DNA from: Leptolyngbya sp. FACHB-321
Lineage (GTDB): Bacteria; Cyanobacteriota; Cyanobacteriia; Leptolyngbyales; Leptolyngbyaceae
Length of the DNA: 64,000 nt
Reading direction: 5' to 3'
Assembly: GCF_014695975.1 (NCBI RefSeq)
Contig: NZ_JACJPI010000084.1
Location: forward strand, 62,001-126,000
Below, piece after piece: positions 25,097 to 34,611 of this stretch (its first letter is position 1; each line of letters starts with the position of its first letter). A model generated the notes under the pieces. That model saw only the letters and a list, made by a program, of their open reading frames with translations, was not told where the DNA came from and made no database searches. The position numbers and the translations under genes were made by a program.

Positions 25097-25801
25097 TTAA
25101 GTGAGGGCTCGCTCTTGCTGGTATTGGGTCACATCTTCAGCTTGTTCTAACTGCTGAAGCGAATTCAAAGCTAAGAATCCGAAGCCAACCTTAGCCGCCA
25201 CATCCAGAATCGTATAACAGGCAGATTCGGCAACACTTCCGATTACGTTAAAACCAGTACTTGCAAGAATCCAAACGATCGGATAAGCCGTCCAAATAGC
25301 AATGTGAACTGTTAATAAGCGTTTAAAGGTTTTCTTGGATCGGGGGTAATGTTGCTCTGCTTGCTGGCGATAGTATTTCAACAACAAATACACCAAGCCT
25401 GCGTAAGCACCACAGCTCACGATATACCAAACGTTACTAATTGGTTTGGATGAAATTGTGGCAACAAACCCAGTCACAATCATGTAAACATCAGCACCGA
25501 TCATACTGGCTGCAATGACAATACTGGTTCGCCCAAGATAGCTAAGTAAGATGAGTGTTAATGGGGTAGAAAAAGTCCAGGTTAAGTATCGAGTTAGGTA
25601 GGCAGGACGATCGCCAATATAGGTAAAGCCTTGCTTAAAAATCATTGCCAGATACAACGATGCGGCAATAGCACAAATAAAGAAATTCAAACAATAAACA
25701 ATCTGCCACGACTTACCTTTTGCACGATCGGCTCCAAAGCCAAAAAAGATTGATCCTACGGTCATGCTGATGCATCCCAGCCAAAGCCAAACCTGTGTCA
25801 T
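25097..25801 (-). CDS. Microbial (type I) rhodopsin, halorhodopsin-like
   Basis: A 234-residue seven-helix retinal protein. Helix C reads RYLTWTFSTPLTLIL, which aligns with the bacteriorhodopsin helix-C block. Arg71 is the Arg82 equivalent; the Asp85/Thr89/Asp96 positions are Thr74, Ser78 and Leu85. Helix G has LDVAAKVGFGFLAL with Asp200 and the retinal Lys204. Thr/Ser at the first two positions is typical of halorhodopsins, so an inward chloride or other anion pump is the likely role. MTQ(V/A)WLW and VTGFVAT resemble, from memory, the Mastigocladopsis pump MrHR, which has Asp at position 85. Leu there is unusual. No retinal-forming oxygenase lies nearby. Confidence 0.9.
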   Translation of the reverse strand: MTQVWLWLGCISMTVGSIFFGFGADRAKGKSWQIVYCLNFFICAIAASLYLAMIFKQGFTYIGDRPAYLTRYLTWTFSTPLTLILLSYLGRTSIVIAASMIGADVYMIVTGFVATISSKPISNVWYIVSCGAYAGLVYLLLKYYRQQAEQHYPRSKKTFKRLLTVHIAIWTAYPIVWILASTGFNVIGSVAESACYTILDVAAKVGFGFLALNSLQQLEQAEDVTQYQQERALT

Positions 25802-26079
25802 TGCTTCTACTCGAACATTTTTCTCAATGTAGAAGGGGTAACCAAAAAAAATCCTCTATCTAATGAAAGAATTATGTCTATATACGTATAGGGCTTTTAA
25901 TTAAGCGTAAACGCAATCTCTGCCCAAACTATTGGAGACTTAATATTAAGATTAACGGACATTTTAAGAGGAGCTAGTCAGGATAAACCTGAAGGCTGAA
26001 ACAGTAGGCTTTCGCGATTTCTGCGTCAGTGCTTATAGCTTGTAAGACATTAGCTCCTCTACAAACTGGCTCTCGACTG

Positions 26080-27081
26080 CTACCGCGATCCTCGTCTGCG
26101 GAGTCGATCGATCGTCACTGCAACAATAATCACCAGACCTTTAACAACGAGCTGCCAGAAGTAGGACATATTCAGCAGCGTCAGACCGTTGTTTAGCACG
26201 GCGATGATCAGCGCACCCAGTAATGTACCGGGCATGGTGCCAATGCCGCCCGTGAAGCTAGTGCCGCCCAAAATAACTGCGGCGATCGCATCTAACTCGT
26301 ACCCATTGCCTAACATTCCTGTCGCGCTGTAGAGACGACTGGAACTCATAACGCCCGCCAATCCTGCCAGCAAACCGCTCACGCCATAGACAAACAGCAG
26401 CACACGGTTGACCTTGATACCTGTGAGTCTTGCTGCACGCTGATTGCCACCGACCGCGTAAATCTGTACACCCAAAACAGTGCGCTTCAGGATGAACCAA
26501 CTTGCCCCGATCGCCAGCAGCGCAATTACCACTAGCCAGGGCAACGGACCCAAATATTCATTGCCAATCCAGGCAAAACCGAGGTCACGATTGATCACCG
26601 TCGTGCCGTTTGCAACGAGATAGGCCCCACCTCGCCATGCCGTCAGTGCACCCAAGGTGACAATAAACGGCGGCAAATCAAGGAAGGCAATCAGGGCACC
26701 ATTGACTAGCCCAATCAGCAAACCTGTGAGCAGCGCGACAGGAATTGCTGCCCAACTTAAGGCAGGCAAAAGGGACACCAGCACGGCAACCACTGCCGAC
26801 ACACCTAGAATGGAACCAACAGAAAGGTCAATACCGCCCGTGAGGATCACGAATGTCATCCCTGTTGCCAGCACGATATTGATCGAAGCTTGGCGGGCAA
26901 TGTTAACCATATTGCCCGCATTGAGAAAGTTCGGCGAGAGAACGGTAAAGAGAATGCAGATCAGCAGCAGAATGGGCAGAATACCTGCCACTTGCAGCCA
27001 GTTTTTCGTGCCGCCCCGCGATCGCGCTTTGGGTCGATCGCCGGTGTTCCGTCCTAACGGTCTTAGCTCAGTTTGGCTCAT
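26080..27081 (-). CDS. rbsC: Ribose-type ABC transporter permease RbsC
   Basis: A 333-residue inner-membrane permease with eight to ten hydrophobic segments. Family blocks are [41 protein letters not shown], and near the end [19 protein letters not shown]. The N-terminus has a basic cytoplasmic stretch ([15 protein letters not shown]). Its start overlaps the rbsA stop by four bases (ATGA), so it is translated with rbsA. It is the last gene of rbsB-rbsA-rbsC. Substrate ribose is inferred from the adjacent ribokinase. Confidence 0.9.
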   Translation of the reverse strand: MSQTELRPLGRNTGDRPKARSRGGTKNWLQVAGILPILLLICILFTVLSPNFLNAGNMVNIARQASINIVLATGMTFVILTGGIDLSVGSILGVSAVVAVLVSLLPALSWAAIPVALLTGLLIGLVNGALIAFLDLPPFIVTLGALTAWRGGAYLVANGTTVINRDLGFAWIGNEYLGPLPWLVVIALLAIGASWFILKRTVLGVQIYAVGGNQRAARLTGIKVNRVLLFVYGVSGLLAGLAGVMSSSRLYSATGMLGNGYELDAIAAVILGGTSFTGGIGTMPGTLLGALIIAVLNNGLTLLNMSYFWQLVVKGLVIIVAVTIDRLRRRGSR

Positions 27082-28631
27082 GATGCTGTTACCTCCGATG
27101 CGCCTGTAGCGTATGCCATGATGTTTTCCTGTGTAATCGCTGTACCGGTCGTACCGCCCAACTCACCCACCAATTCCCCCTCGCGCATCACGAGGACGCG
27201 ATCGCTCATGCCCACGATTTCTGCCAGTTCGCTAGACACCATGAGAATGGCAACGCCTTGAGCGGAAAGGTCACTGATGATGCGATAAATTTCACTTTTG
27301 GCACCGATGTCAACGCCGCGAGTGGGTTCATCCAGCAGAATGACTCTGGGTTTAATCGCTAGCCAGCGTGCCAGCAGCAGCTTTTGCTGGTTGCCACCAG
27401 ACAAATCCATCGCGCGGATCTCCAGATTTGCCAACCGGATGTTAAAGCTCTCGACCGCATCCGAGGCAATTTTGCCGATCGTGCCGAAGTTAATCATCCC
27501 GGCTCTAGAATCTTGTTGCAGCGAATTGAGTGCGATATTCTTGCCAGCACTCATTTCTAGAAATAAACCCTGGTCTTTGCGATCTTCAGGCACATAACCA
27601 ATACCTGCATCAATCGCGTCTCCTGGCGAGTTAATCTCTAGTCTCTTGCCATTCAGGATGACTTCACCCGATACTTTTGGATCAGCACCAAAAATGAGCC
27701 GCGATAGCTCAGTACGTCCCGCGCCCACCAAGCCCGACAGTCCAACGATTTCACCTGCATGGAGCGTTAGATTAGCTGGCTTTACCTTCCGTCCATCACT
27801 GATGTTTCTGACTTCCAGCACGGGAGCACCAACGTTGGTTTGCCGCTGATGTTCGTAAAAATCCCCTACGGCTCTGCCAACCATCATTTGCACCAGACGA
27901 TCTGCCGAAATTTCGTCGCGGGTGAGGCTACCAATATATTCGCCATCACGCAGCACACTAATGCGATCAGCTAGGGCGTACACCTCCTCCATACGGTGGC
28001 TGATGTAGATGATGGCAATACCGTCACTGCGAAGTTTGCGAATTACCTCAAACAGGTGCTCGGTTTCGCGATCAGACAGGGCTGCCGTGGGTTCATCCAT
28101 AACCAGAATGCGGCTTTGGTCTTTGAGCGCGCGCGCAATCTCAAGCTGCTGTTGCTCGGCGATCGACAGACTAGATACCACATCATTGGGCGCAAAGTCG
28201 GCTCCTAGTGTTGCTAGTACGTTGGTTGCTTGTTTTGCCATCTGGGCGCGATCGAGAAACTGCCCCCGTCGCAACTCGCTGCCCATAAAGATGTTTTCCG
28301 TCACCGTCAAATTAGGCGCAACGTTCAACTCCTGATAAATCAGCGTGATACCTGCCCGTCGTGCCCGACCTGGGTCAGCAATATCAACGGGTTCGCCATT
28401 GATGCGGATCTCACCCTCATCAGCAACGTACGCACCCGCCAGAATTTTCATCAGCGTGCTTTTGCCCGCGCCGTTCTCGCCCATCAACGCATGCACTTCA
28501 CCTGGATAAATCGTCAAATTGACGTTTTGCAGCGCTGGCACACCATTAAAGCGTTTAGTAATACCCTGCATCTCTAGAACGGGGGTGGCGATCGACGCAT
28601 TGGAACCAGAGGTTTGTGTATCGATGGTCAT
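27078..28631 (-). CDS. rbsA: Sugar ABC transporter ATP-binding protein RbsA
   Basis: A 517-residue ATPase with two ABC domains. The first has Walker [13 protein letters not shown], signature [15 protein letters not shown] and Walker [13 protein letters not shown]. The second has the degenerate Walker [11 protein letters not shown] usual for RbsA-type proteins, [15 protein letters not shown] and [12 protein letters not shown]. It drives uptake of a pentose with RbsB and RbsC. The gene starts three bases after the rbsB stop. Start at the ATG at 28629-28631. Confidence 0.93.
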   Translation of the reverse strand: MTIDTQTSGSNASIATPVLEMQGITKRFNGVPALQNVNLTIYPGEVHALMGENGAGKSTLMKILAGAYVADEGEIRINGEPVDIADPGRARRAGITLIYQELNVAPNLTVTENIFMGSELRRGQFLDRAQMAKQATNVLATLGADFAPNDVVSSLSIAEQQQLEIARALKDQSRILVMDEPTAALSDRETEHLFEVIRKLRSDGIAIIYISHRMEEVYALADRISVLRDGEYIGSLTRDEISADRLVQMMVGRAVGDFYEHQRQTNVGAPVLEVRNISDGRKVKPANLTLHAGEIVGLSGLVGAGRTELSRLIFGADPKVSGEVILNGKRLEINSPGDAIDAGIGYVPEDRKDQGLFLEMSAGKNIALNSLQQDSRAGMINFGTIGKIASDAVESFNIRLANLEIRAMDLSGGNQQKLLLARWLAIKPRVILLDEPTRGVDIGAKSEIYRIISDLSAQGVAILMVSSELAEIVGMSDRVLVMREGELVGELGGTTGTAITQENIMAYATGASEVTAS

Positions 28632-28634
28632 GAG

Positions 28635-29675
28635 TTATTCTCCTGTCCAGCCTTGGTACTGACTGACGTTTTCGCGGGTAATCAATTTGACGGGAATCAA
28701 AATGTTGGGATTAGCCGGTTTTTTGCCGTGCAAAATGTCGTTGCCGACTTGAACCGCTTTTTGCGTCATCCCTAACGGATCTTGAGCAGCCGTAGCGACA
28801 AAAAGGCTTTTGGGATCTTCGATCGCCTGTTTTGCTTCGGGCGCACCATCCACACTCACGATGAAGAATTCGCTCCGTTTTGCCTGTTTGGCTGCTAGCT
28901 CTGCCCCAATACCGCTGGGGTCGTTGATGGAAAAAACGGCATCAATGCGAGGGAAAGAGGTGAGCAAATCGGTCATCACGCGCAAGCCGCCATCACGGCT
29001 ACCCTCAGCGTTTTGGTCTTTTGATAACACCTTGATACCAGGATTTTTTGCAAAGATGCTTTCACAGCCTTCGACGCGATCGATGACCGAATTAACCGGC
29101 GGACCATTGACGATGACAACATTACCTTTTCCTTTGAGGCGATCAACAATGTATTGGCAACTCAGCTCTCCCGCCTGCACATTGTTAGAAGTAATGGTGG
29201 CATCGACCCCACCTTCAGCGCCTGTATCAACCGCAATGACGATCGCCCCTGCTTGCTTGGCTTTTGCCACTGCTGGCGCTATGCCCTTGCTGTCGGCTGC
29301 ATTCAGCACAATGATATTTGTCTTCGATGCAACGAAGTTTTCAATCTGATTAAACTGTTGGTTTAAGTCATAACCGCTGGAGACGATTGTTGTTCTCACC
29401 TTGTCCCCACCGATCTTTTTTGCCTCAGTTTCAGCACCGCGACCCATCAAGACAAAAAAGGGATTGCTGAGATCACCAACGGTTACAGCGATCGATTGCA
29501 AATCGCCAGTTTGGACGGGCGGACTCAGACTGTTATTAGTTTCAGCACCAGGCGTACAAGCAACAAACGCGCTACCAGCCAACCCAACCATGCCAGCTAT
29601 AACAATGCCAGCCACACTACTGTTCTGTCGTGGGGAACTGTAAGTGGCAATCTCTTTAAAGTCAATTTTCTTCAC
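28635..29675 (-). CDS. rbsB: Ribose-type substrate-binding lipoprotein RbsB
   Basis: A 346-residue periplasmic binding protein. After a basic N-terminus comes a hydrophobic segment (SVAGIVIAGMVGLAGSAFVAC) ending in a lipobox, so the mature protein is probably lipid-anchored. The binding fold starts at SIAVTVGDLSNPFFVLMGRGAE and includes NAADSKGIAPAVAKAKQAGAIVIAVD and FSINDPSGIGAELA. The GTG at 29673-29675 is preferred because AGGA lies at the right distance; an in-frame TTG five codons upstream has none. First gene of rbsBAC, divergent from rbsK. Confidence 0.9.
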   Translation of the reverse strand: MKKIDFKEIATYSSPRQNSSVAGIVIAGMVGLAGSAFVACTPGAETNNSLSPPVQTGDLQSIAVTVGDLSNPFFVLMGRGAETEAKKIGGDKVRTTIVSSGYDLNQQFNQIENFVASKTNIIVLNAADSKGIAPAVAKAKQAGAIVIAVDTGAEGGVDATITSNNVQAGELSCQYIVDRLKGKGNVVIVNGPPVNSVIDRVEGCESIFAKNPGIKVLSKDQNAEGSRDGGLRVMTDLLTSFPRIDAVFSINDPSGIGAELAAKQAKRSEFFIVSVDGAPEAKQAIEDPKSLFVATAAQDPLGMTQKAVQVGNDILHGKKPANPNILIPVKLITRENVSQYQGWTGE

Positions 29676-30235
29676 GTTTATTCCTGCCAACTCGTTATGA
29701 GGGAGCCAGAAGAATCAAGATCTACAATTCAATTCGCAACACAATTAATTTGAGTCGCCAAAACTCAATTAGATGCGGCTATAAGTGTCTGGACTATTAG
29801 CTTTTCAAAACCTCACCTTATTATGTGAAACGCTCATTTTTTGAGGAACTTTGAGAGAATGGAGCATTCGCTAATTTGATGCTTGCTTTATTCCAAGACA
29901 ACAAGATTACAATCTTTCAAAGCATCAAGTTGCTTGTATTAAAGCATCATTAAACAGGTATAAGGTAAATATAGCCAATAGTTAAACGGTTGAAAGATCG
30001 TGTTATTAAATGTTGCAGACTTCAATTCAATTTAGCTCTCTAAGCTCTATCCTACCGTGGCGATTTGCAAAATAAACTCATACTTCAATCACCTATTCCT
30101 CAAGATAGATTCCTGATGCCTATATGTTCAAAGCGTTACTGATAGTTGCTTTCGGCGTTTCTCCTACTCTTAAAACAGCAGCAGGCGTAATAAAAAGTAA
30201 CTTCTAGGCTCTCATTTAACCTACCTGACAGACTT
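29676..30235. promoter_or_regulatory. AT-rich divergent promoter region between rbsB and rbsK
   Basis: About 560 non-coding bases that must hold the promoters of both the transport operon and the kinase gene. The motif AAGCATCA appears three times within 75 bases. One copy is inverted, giving a 9-bp inverted repeat TTGATGCTT (29876-29884) and AAGCATCAA (29920-29928), and a further direct copy lies at 29942-29949. An imperfect CG-centred palindrome (TTAAACGGTTGA) lies near 29990 and resembles LacI-family operators. No regulator gene is present in the window. Confidence 0.5.
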
Positions 30236-31189
30236 ATGAACTCCCCATCTATCATCGTCTTTGGCAGCATCAATATGGATCTCGTTGCTAGAACTCCATC
30301 GCTACCCGTTCCTGGAGAAACGCTGCTTGGCTACAGTTTTACGACTGTTCCTGGTGGCAAGGGCGCAAATCAGGCTGTAGCGGTGGCACGGCTTAATGTA
30401 CTAACCGTAATGATTGGTCGTGTTGGTAGTGATAGTTTTGGGCAGGAGCTACTCTCTAGTCTCCGCTCGGCTGGTGTTCATACAGAGGACGTTTTAGCGG
30501 ATGAATCCCACCATTCCGGTGTGGCAATCATTGCCGTGGATGATCGCAGTGAAAACTACATTATTGTGATTCCAGGGGCAAACGGCACGATGGGTGCAGT
30601 GGATGTTGATCGCCTGAGCCAGCATCTACCCGGAGCCACCGCCCTCCTGTTGCAGCTTGAAATTCCGTTACCTGCTGTAGTGGCAGCCGCACAAGCCGCT
30701 CATAACGTAGGCGTAAAAGTAATTTTAGATCCCGCGCCTGCCCAGGCAGATCTGCCGACTGACCTCTATGCACTGATTAGCATCATCACACCCAACGCGA
30801 TCGAAGCCGCACAATTGGTGGGGTTTCCAGTCCATGATGCTGATACCGCTGCCCAAGCTGCTACCCTCTTGCAGCAACGAGGCGTTGAAACAGTTGTAAT
30901 CAAGCTAGGCGCAACCGGGGTTTTCTGCGCGACACCGGAGGAATCGTTCTTTATACCAGCGTTCAAAGTGGAGGCAGTAGACACCGTTGCAGCTGGTGAT
31001 GCTTTTAATGGCGGGCTTGCCGCCGCCTTAGCAGAAGGGTTATCGATCCGAGAGGCGATCGTCTGGGGTGCAGCCACCGGAGCACTATCGGCAACGAAAG
31101 CAGGTGCACAGTCATCCTTGCCCGATCGCGCTACAGTTGAAGCCTTTCTTAAAGAACGCGATCGCTCGGTTTCAGTCTTTAGCCATTGA
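30236..31189 (+). CDS. rbsK: Ribokinase RbsK
   Basis: Phosphorylates ribose to ribose 5-phosphate. The 317-residue PfkB-family protein shows GSINMDLVARTPSLPVPGET at the start, GGKGANQAVAVARL for sugar binding, and the catalytic/anion-hole motif DTVAAGDAFNGGLAAAL near residue 250. VVIKLGATGVF precedes it. It is transcribed away from rbsBAC and completes the ribose uptake and use pathway. The ATG at 30236 immediately precedes the first strand, as expected. A strong hairpin follows. Confidence 0.94.
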   Translation: MNSPSIIVFGSINMDLVARTPSLPVPGETLLGYSFTTVPGGKGANQAVAVARLNVLTVMIGRVGSDSFGQELLSSLRSAGVHTEDVLADESHHSGVAIIAVDDRSENYIIVIPGANGTMGAVDVDRLSQHLPGATALLLQLEIPLPAVVAAAQAAHNVGVKVILDPAPAQADLPTDLYALISIITPNAIEAAQLVGFPVHDADTAAQAATLLQQRGVETVVIKLGATGVFCATPEESFFIPAFKVEAVDTVAAGDAFNGGLAAALAEGLSIREAIVWGAATGALSATKAGAQSSLPDRATVEAFLKERDRSVSVFSH

Positions 31190-31216
31190 CTCGATCGGGC
31201 TTATTCTTCAAAAAGA

Positions 31217-31247
31217 AGTGGGTTCAACTGGTTAAGTTGAACCCACT
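31217..31247. terminator. Bidirectional terminator after rbsK
   Basis: A perfect 13-bp inverted repeat (AGTGGGTTCAACT / AGTTGAACCCACT) with a 5-base loop. It lies between the convergent rbsK and the oxidoreductase gene. The A-rich left flank gives a T run on the minus strand, so it fits best as the terminator of the minus-strand gene. Confidence 0.75.
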
Positions 31248-31300
31248 CAAATCATTGAACTATCTAGTTGAAGCAATAAAACAGGTCTAACTTGCAGCGC

Positions 31301-32368
31301 TTAAACGGCTACAGCTTGAGCAAGACCATTCAACTGCATATCTTTTTGTTGCCATGCCTGACCATCGAGCGCCATTTGCTCAATTAAACTGGCAAGGCGC
31401 AGCGCTTTCAGCGCCTGTTCACCACCGACTGACGGCTGGCTGCCGCCTCGCACACAGCCAACAAAGTGTTCCAACTCAGCATTAAGTGGTTCGATATTGC
31501 TGGTGTAGACTTTTTCGATCAGACCATCCTGCCGATACAACACCTGACCGTGATCAGTGATGCAGTTAGCAGTCGTGCGCCGATGAATCAAAATCTCATT
31601 GTTGAGGAAATCGGCTTCGGTGAGAGAATTCTTGCAATGGGCAGCAATGCGGCGGATCTTGCGATGCGTTACCTTGCTAGAGGTAAGGGTGGCAACGATA
31701 CCATTCGCAAAGCCGAGGGTCGCGGTCACATAGTCTAAAAAGCCAGAGTCAGAAGCACGGCTACCGCTAGCTGTAAGCTTAACGACGGGAGAGGCTGCTA
31801 GTTCTAGCATCAGATCAATGTCATGAATCATCAGATCCAGCACTACAGACACATCGTTGGCACGATCGGCGTAGGGACTCATGCGATGTGCTTCTAATGC
31901 CAGCAGCTCTTCAGTTTTAAGAATTTTATTCAGTTCTTGAAACGCAGGGTTAAACCGCTCAATATGCCCAACTTGCAGAATACATTGAGATTCTGCGGCT
32001 GCATTCACTAATGATTCGGCTTCGGCAATGCTGGCAGCGATCGGTTTTTCGATCAACACGTGTACACCTGCTTGAAGACAGGTCATGCCAACCGAATGGT
32101 GTAAGCGAGTTGGCACAGCAACACACACTGCATCGACATGTAATAAGAGATCGCGATAATCTTCAAAAAAGCGAACTCGATATTTGCTAGCAGTATCAAT
32201 GCCACGTTCGACATTGACATCTGACACGCCCACCAACTCGACATCCTTCAGCATACTGAGGACGCGAGTGTGATGCTGACCCATATTACCGACACCGATC
32301 ACGCCCACCCGAATTGGTTCCGGATGACTTCTCTGTGACTGTACGCTCGTAAGATGAGCGTTTGCCAT
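31301..32368 (-). CDS. Gfo/Idh/MocA family oxidoreductase
   Basis: A 355-residue NAD(P)-dependent sugar or cyclitol dehydrogenase-type protein. The Rossmann motif is VGVIGVGNMGQHHTRVL. The second block VCVAVPTRLHHSVG leads to the catalytic EKPIA motif, and QVGHIERFNPAF and DLMIHDIDLMLEL give the substrate-side helix with HDID. Family members act on UDP-sugars, inositols and others; the substrate here is not decided. The ATG at 32366-32368 is preferred; an in-frame TTG lies 37 codons upstream. Confidence 0.85.
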   Translation of the reverse strand: MANAHLTSVQSQRSHPEPIRVGVIGVGNMGQHHTRVLSMLKDVELVGVSDVNVERGIDTASKYRVRFFEDYRDLLLHVDAVCVAVPTRLHHSVGMTCLQAGVHVLIEKPIAASIAEAESLVNAAAESQCILQVGHIERFNPAFQELNKILKTEELLALEAHRMSPYADRANDVSVVLDLMIHDIDLMLELAASPVVKLTASGSRASDSGFLDYVTATLGFANGIVATLTSSKVTHRKIRRIAAHCKNSLTEADFLNNEILIHRRTTANCITDHGQVLYRQDGLIEKVYTSNIEPLNAELEHFVGCVRGGSQPSVGGEQALKALRLASLIEQMALDGQAWQQKDMQLNGLAQAVAV

Positions 32369-32697
32369 TTGTATACCTGAACAAGCCGACGAAATGCGAT
32401 TGGGCACTTCCACTTCTGTACTCTCCTCCACCACCAAAAAAATGACTAAGGAACGATTTAAAGCCGTGTTAGCCACCAAGATGGTAGCATAGCGTCTCTA
32501 TTTGTGAAGAATTTCAAAGTCGTGTCAAGGTTCCCCATTTTGTTGTGAATTTATCTACAGACTCCTTGCAGCAATATTTTGCCTCTGTTTCTTTTTAAGA
32601 TTTTGCATAGCCTCGAATAAGCGGCTTAGGAATGCTAGAAAATAGGGAACTCTTTATAAATAAGCCCACTTGTTCTCTTTGATACTTGTACGTGCTG

Positions 32698-34350
32698 ATG
32701 AAACGCTTTTCACCTCAGTTTGATCGTCATTCAATCCGGCAGTATGGCATGGCAGGGGTGATGGGTCTGCTCCTTGTTATGGGCGGACTGGCGTTAAAGC
32801 CTGCTTCCAGGTCGATCGCCAACACCCCTGAATTGCTAGCAGGAAATCGTCCACAAAATCAGGCAAAAGCTGTTTCGAGAGCCGCGCAGCGTCAGGAGCA
32901 GAGTCGTCAAATTCGCCCTGAGAACTTCAGCCTTGATCGCTATCCGGTCACTAACCAAAACGAGAAACACTGGCGCAATTTGCTCTGGACAACGGCTGTT
33001 GTGCGGCCACAAGAAGCGTTTGCTGCTGACGCGATCGAGCAAATTCTCTCGCTGGGAACCCGCCCAGGACTATCAGATGCACAGAAACGTACGATCGATA
33101 TGGCAGCGCGAGTGGGCACACAACTGTACGTGAGCAATCCCACTCGGTACGCCAGCATTGGCAACCAATTTCGGGAGACGATCGACCGTAGCACTGACCC
33201 CGAATGGGTTGCCATGTCACTGTCTGGGCTAGCAAACGGCGGACTGTCGCCCGAACAAATTCAACCACTTGTGGGACGGGTCAAAGCACGGTTTCCCAAG
33301 TGGGCAACAACGATTCCGTTACAGACAACCCTGCGTGAGATGGCAGAGTTAATTTCACCCAGCACGTTGCCGCCTCTAGGGGATTTGTTGAACTGGACGA
33401 TCGCGCCCAAGCAGGCGCATTTATACGTCCTCTGTCAGCGCGATCGAACTGTACTGTGTCAGGCTTTGCTTAAAGACCGTAATGGTGCTTTTGTACGCCA
33501 GTCAAACGGGCAGCTTTGGTCAGTGCCGCTACTGCTGCGATCGATTCATGACCTAAGCTCAAACTTTGTCCGTGGCGAAACTCCGCAAGGTGTTTACCGG
33601 ATGGAAGGCGCAGTGCCACAGCCCGATGATGAATTCTTCAGGGCATACGGTCAATTTCCGCTGGTGAACCTATTCGTGCCCTTTGAGCCAGGTGCAAAGC
33701 AGTTTACGCCCGGGAAGCCCGGACCGTTTCAGGGCAGCCTGGGGGATTATAAGCGCTTGCTGCCTCCCACCTGGCGCAATCATGGGGGCATTCAGGAAAG
33801 TTTCTGGGCAGGTAAAGCGGGGCGATCGCTCTTCCGCATTCACGGTACAGGCGAATCACCAGACTTTTTCAGCGGCAAAGACAAAAACCCCGATACCTAC
33901 AACTGGAACCCGACCATCGGCTGTCTGTCGGCGCTAGAGCTGTATAACGAGCAAGGGCAGCTACTCCAAGCGGATATGCCCAAAATTTTGAAGGCATTGC
34001 AAATCGTTGGTGGCAAGAAATTTACAGGCTATATGGTTGTGGTTGATTTGCCAGGAAACGCACGTAAACCAGTTGCAATGAAGACGATCGAAACTGCCTT
34101 ACGCAATGGCAAACTCTCGCTAGGCAATCAACCAGTGAAGGTCTCTACCTCAGTGCCGCAGGCAGCAAATCCACAGCCTGCTGACCTCAAGCCTTCTGCT
34201 AAGCCTAAAGCAGCGGAATCCCCTGTCGAATCGATCGCGATCGCACCCTCAGACAACACCTCTGCTCCTGCTGCTGAGATGCCCTCAGTCGTGTTGCCAG
34301 ATCAGCCAGAGATTAATCCCAACATACGACCCTTGCCGATAGCGTATTAG
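32698..34350 (+). CDS. Putative YkuD-like (L,D-transpeptidase fold) membrane-anchored protein
   Basis: A 550-residue exported protein with an N-terminal membrane anchor (YGMAGVMGLLLVMGGLAL). A helical middle part is followed by a domain with ETPQGVYRM, FRIHGTGESP and NPTIGCLSALELYN at about residues 300-430. The order TPxG, IHGT, xxGC matches the active-site layout of YkuD L,D-transpeptidases, which cross-link peptidoglycan. The usual SHGC is TIGC here, so the catalytic His is replaced by Ile while the Cys stays. The C-terminus is Pro/Ala/Ser-rich. A role in the cell wall is inference. The ATG at 32698 is preferred to an upstream TTG. Confidence 0.6.
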   Translation: MKRFSPQFDRHSIRQYGMAGVMGLLLVMGGLALKPASRSIANTPELLAGNRPQNQAKAVSRAAQRQEQSRQIRPENFSLDRYPVTNQNEKHWRNLLWTTAVVRPQEAFAADAIEQILSLGTRPGLSDAQKRTIDMAARVGTQLYVSNPTRYASIGNQFRETIDRSTDPEWVAMSLSGLANGGLSPEQIQPLVGRVKARFPKWATTIPLQTTLREMAELISPSTLPPLGDLLNWTIAPKQAHLYVLCQRDRTVLCQALLKDRNGAFVRQSNGQLWSVPLLLRSIHDLSSNFVRGETPQGVYRMEGAVPQPDDEFFRAYGQFPLVNLFVPFEPGAKQFTPGKPGPFQGSLGDYKRLLPPTWRNHGGIQESFWAGKAGRSLFRIHGTGESPDFFSGKDKNPDTYNWNPTIGCLSALELYNEQGQLLQADMPKILKALQIVGGKKFTGYMVVVDLPGNARKPVAMKTIETALRNGKLSLGNQPVKVSTSVPQAANPQPADLKPSAKPKAAESPVESIAIAPSDNTSAPAAEMPSVVLPDQPEINPNIRPLPIAY

Positions 34351-34560
34351 GGCAGAAGGCAAAAGGTAAAAAAGGCAGAAGGTGGAAGGCAAAAGGTAAA
34401 AGGTAAAAAAAGGCAGAAGGTAAGAAAGCAGTGGTCAGAATCAACTCGAAACTCTCTGGCAAGGCGCTGTAAAACGCTACTCCAAACTTATTCCCCGCTG
34501 CTGCTTCTGCCTCCCCTGTGACCTCTGCCTCCTAGCCTCCCCTGCCGTCACAACTCTCCT
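34351..34560. repeat. Cluster of degenerate heptamer tandem repeats
   Basis: The first part (34353-34430) consists of repeats of GGCAGAA, GGCAAAA and GGTAAAA. The second (34495-34545) is its complement-like counterpart of CTGCCTC/CCCCTG units, so the RNA could fold back. These are the short tandemly repeated repetitive sequences known from cyanobacteria. No gene lies here. A TATAAT at 34574-34579 might be the -10 element of the MgtC gene, without a clear -35. Confidence 0.75.
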
Positions 34561-34611
34561 TACCCCTTCACCCTATAATTAGCTTGCGAATTCTGACATG
34601 AGGTAGGTGAA

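Noticed and set aside
34351-34560. Repeats considered as a CRISPR array
   Set aside because: Units are seven bases, degenerate and directly adjacent, without spacers; no cas genes.
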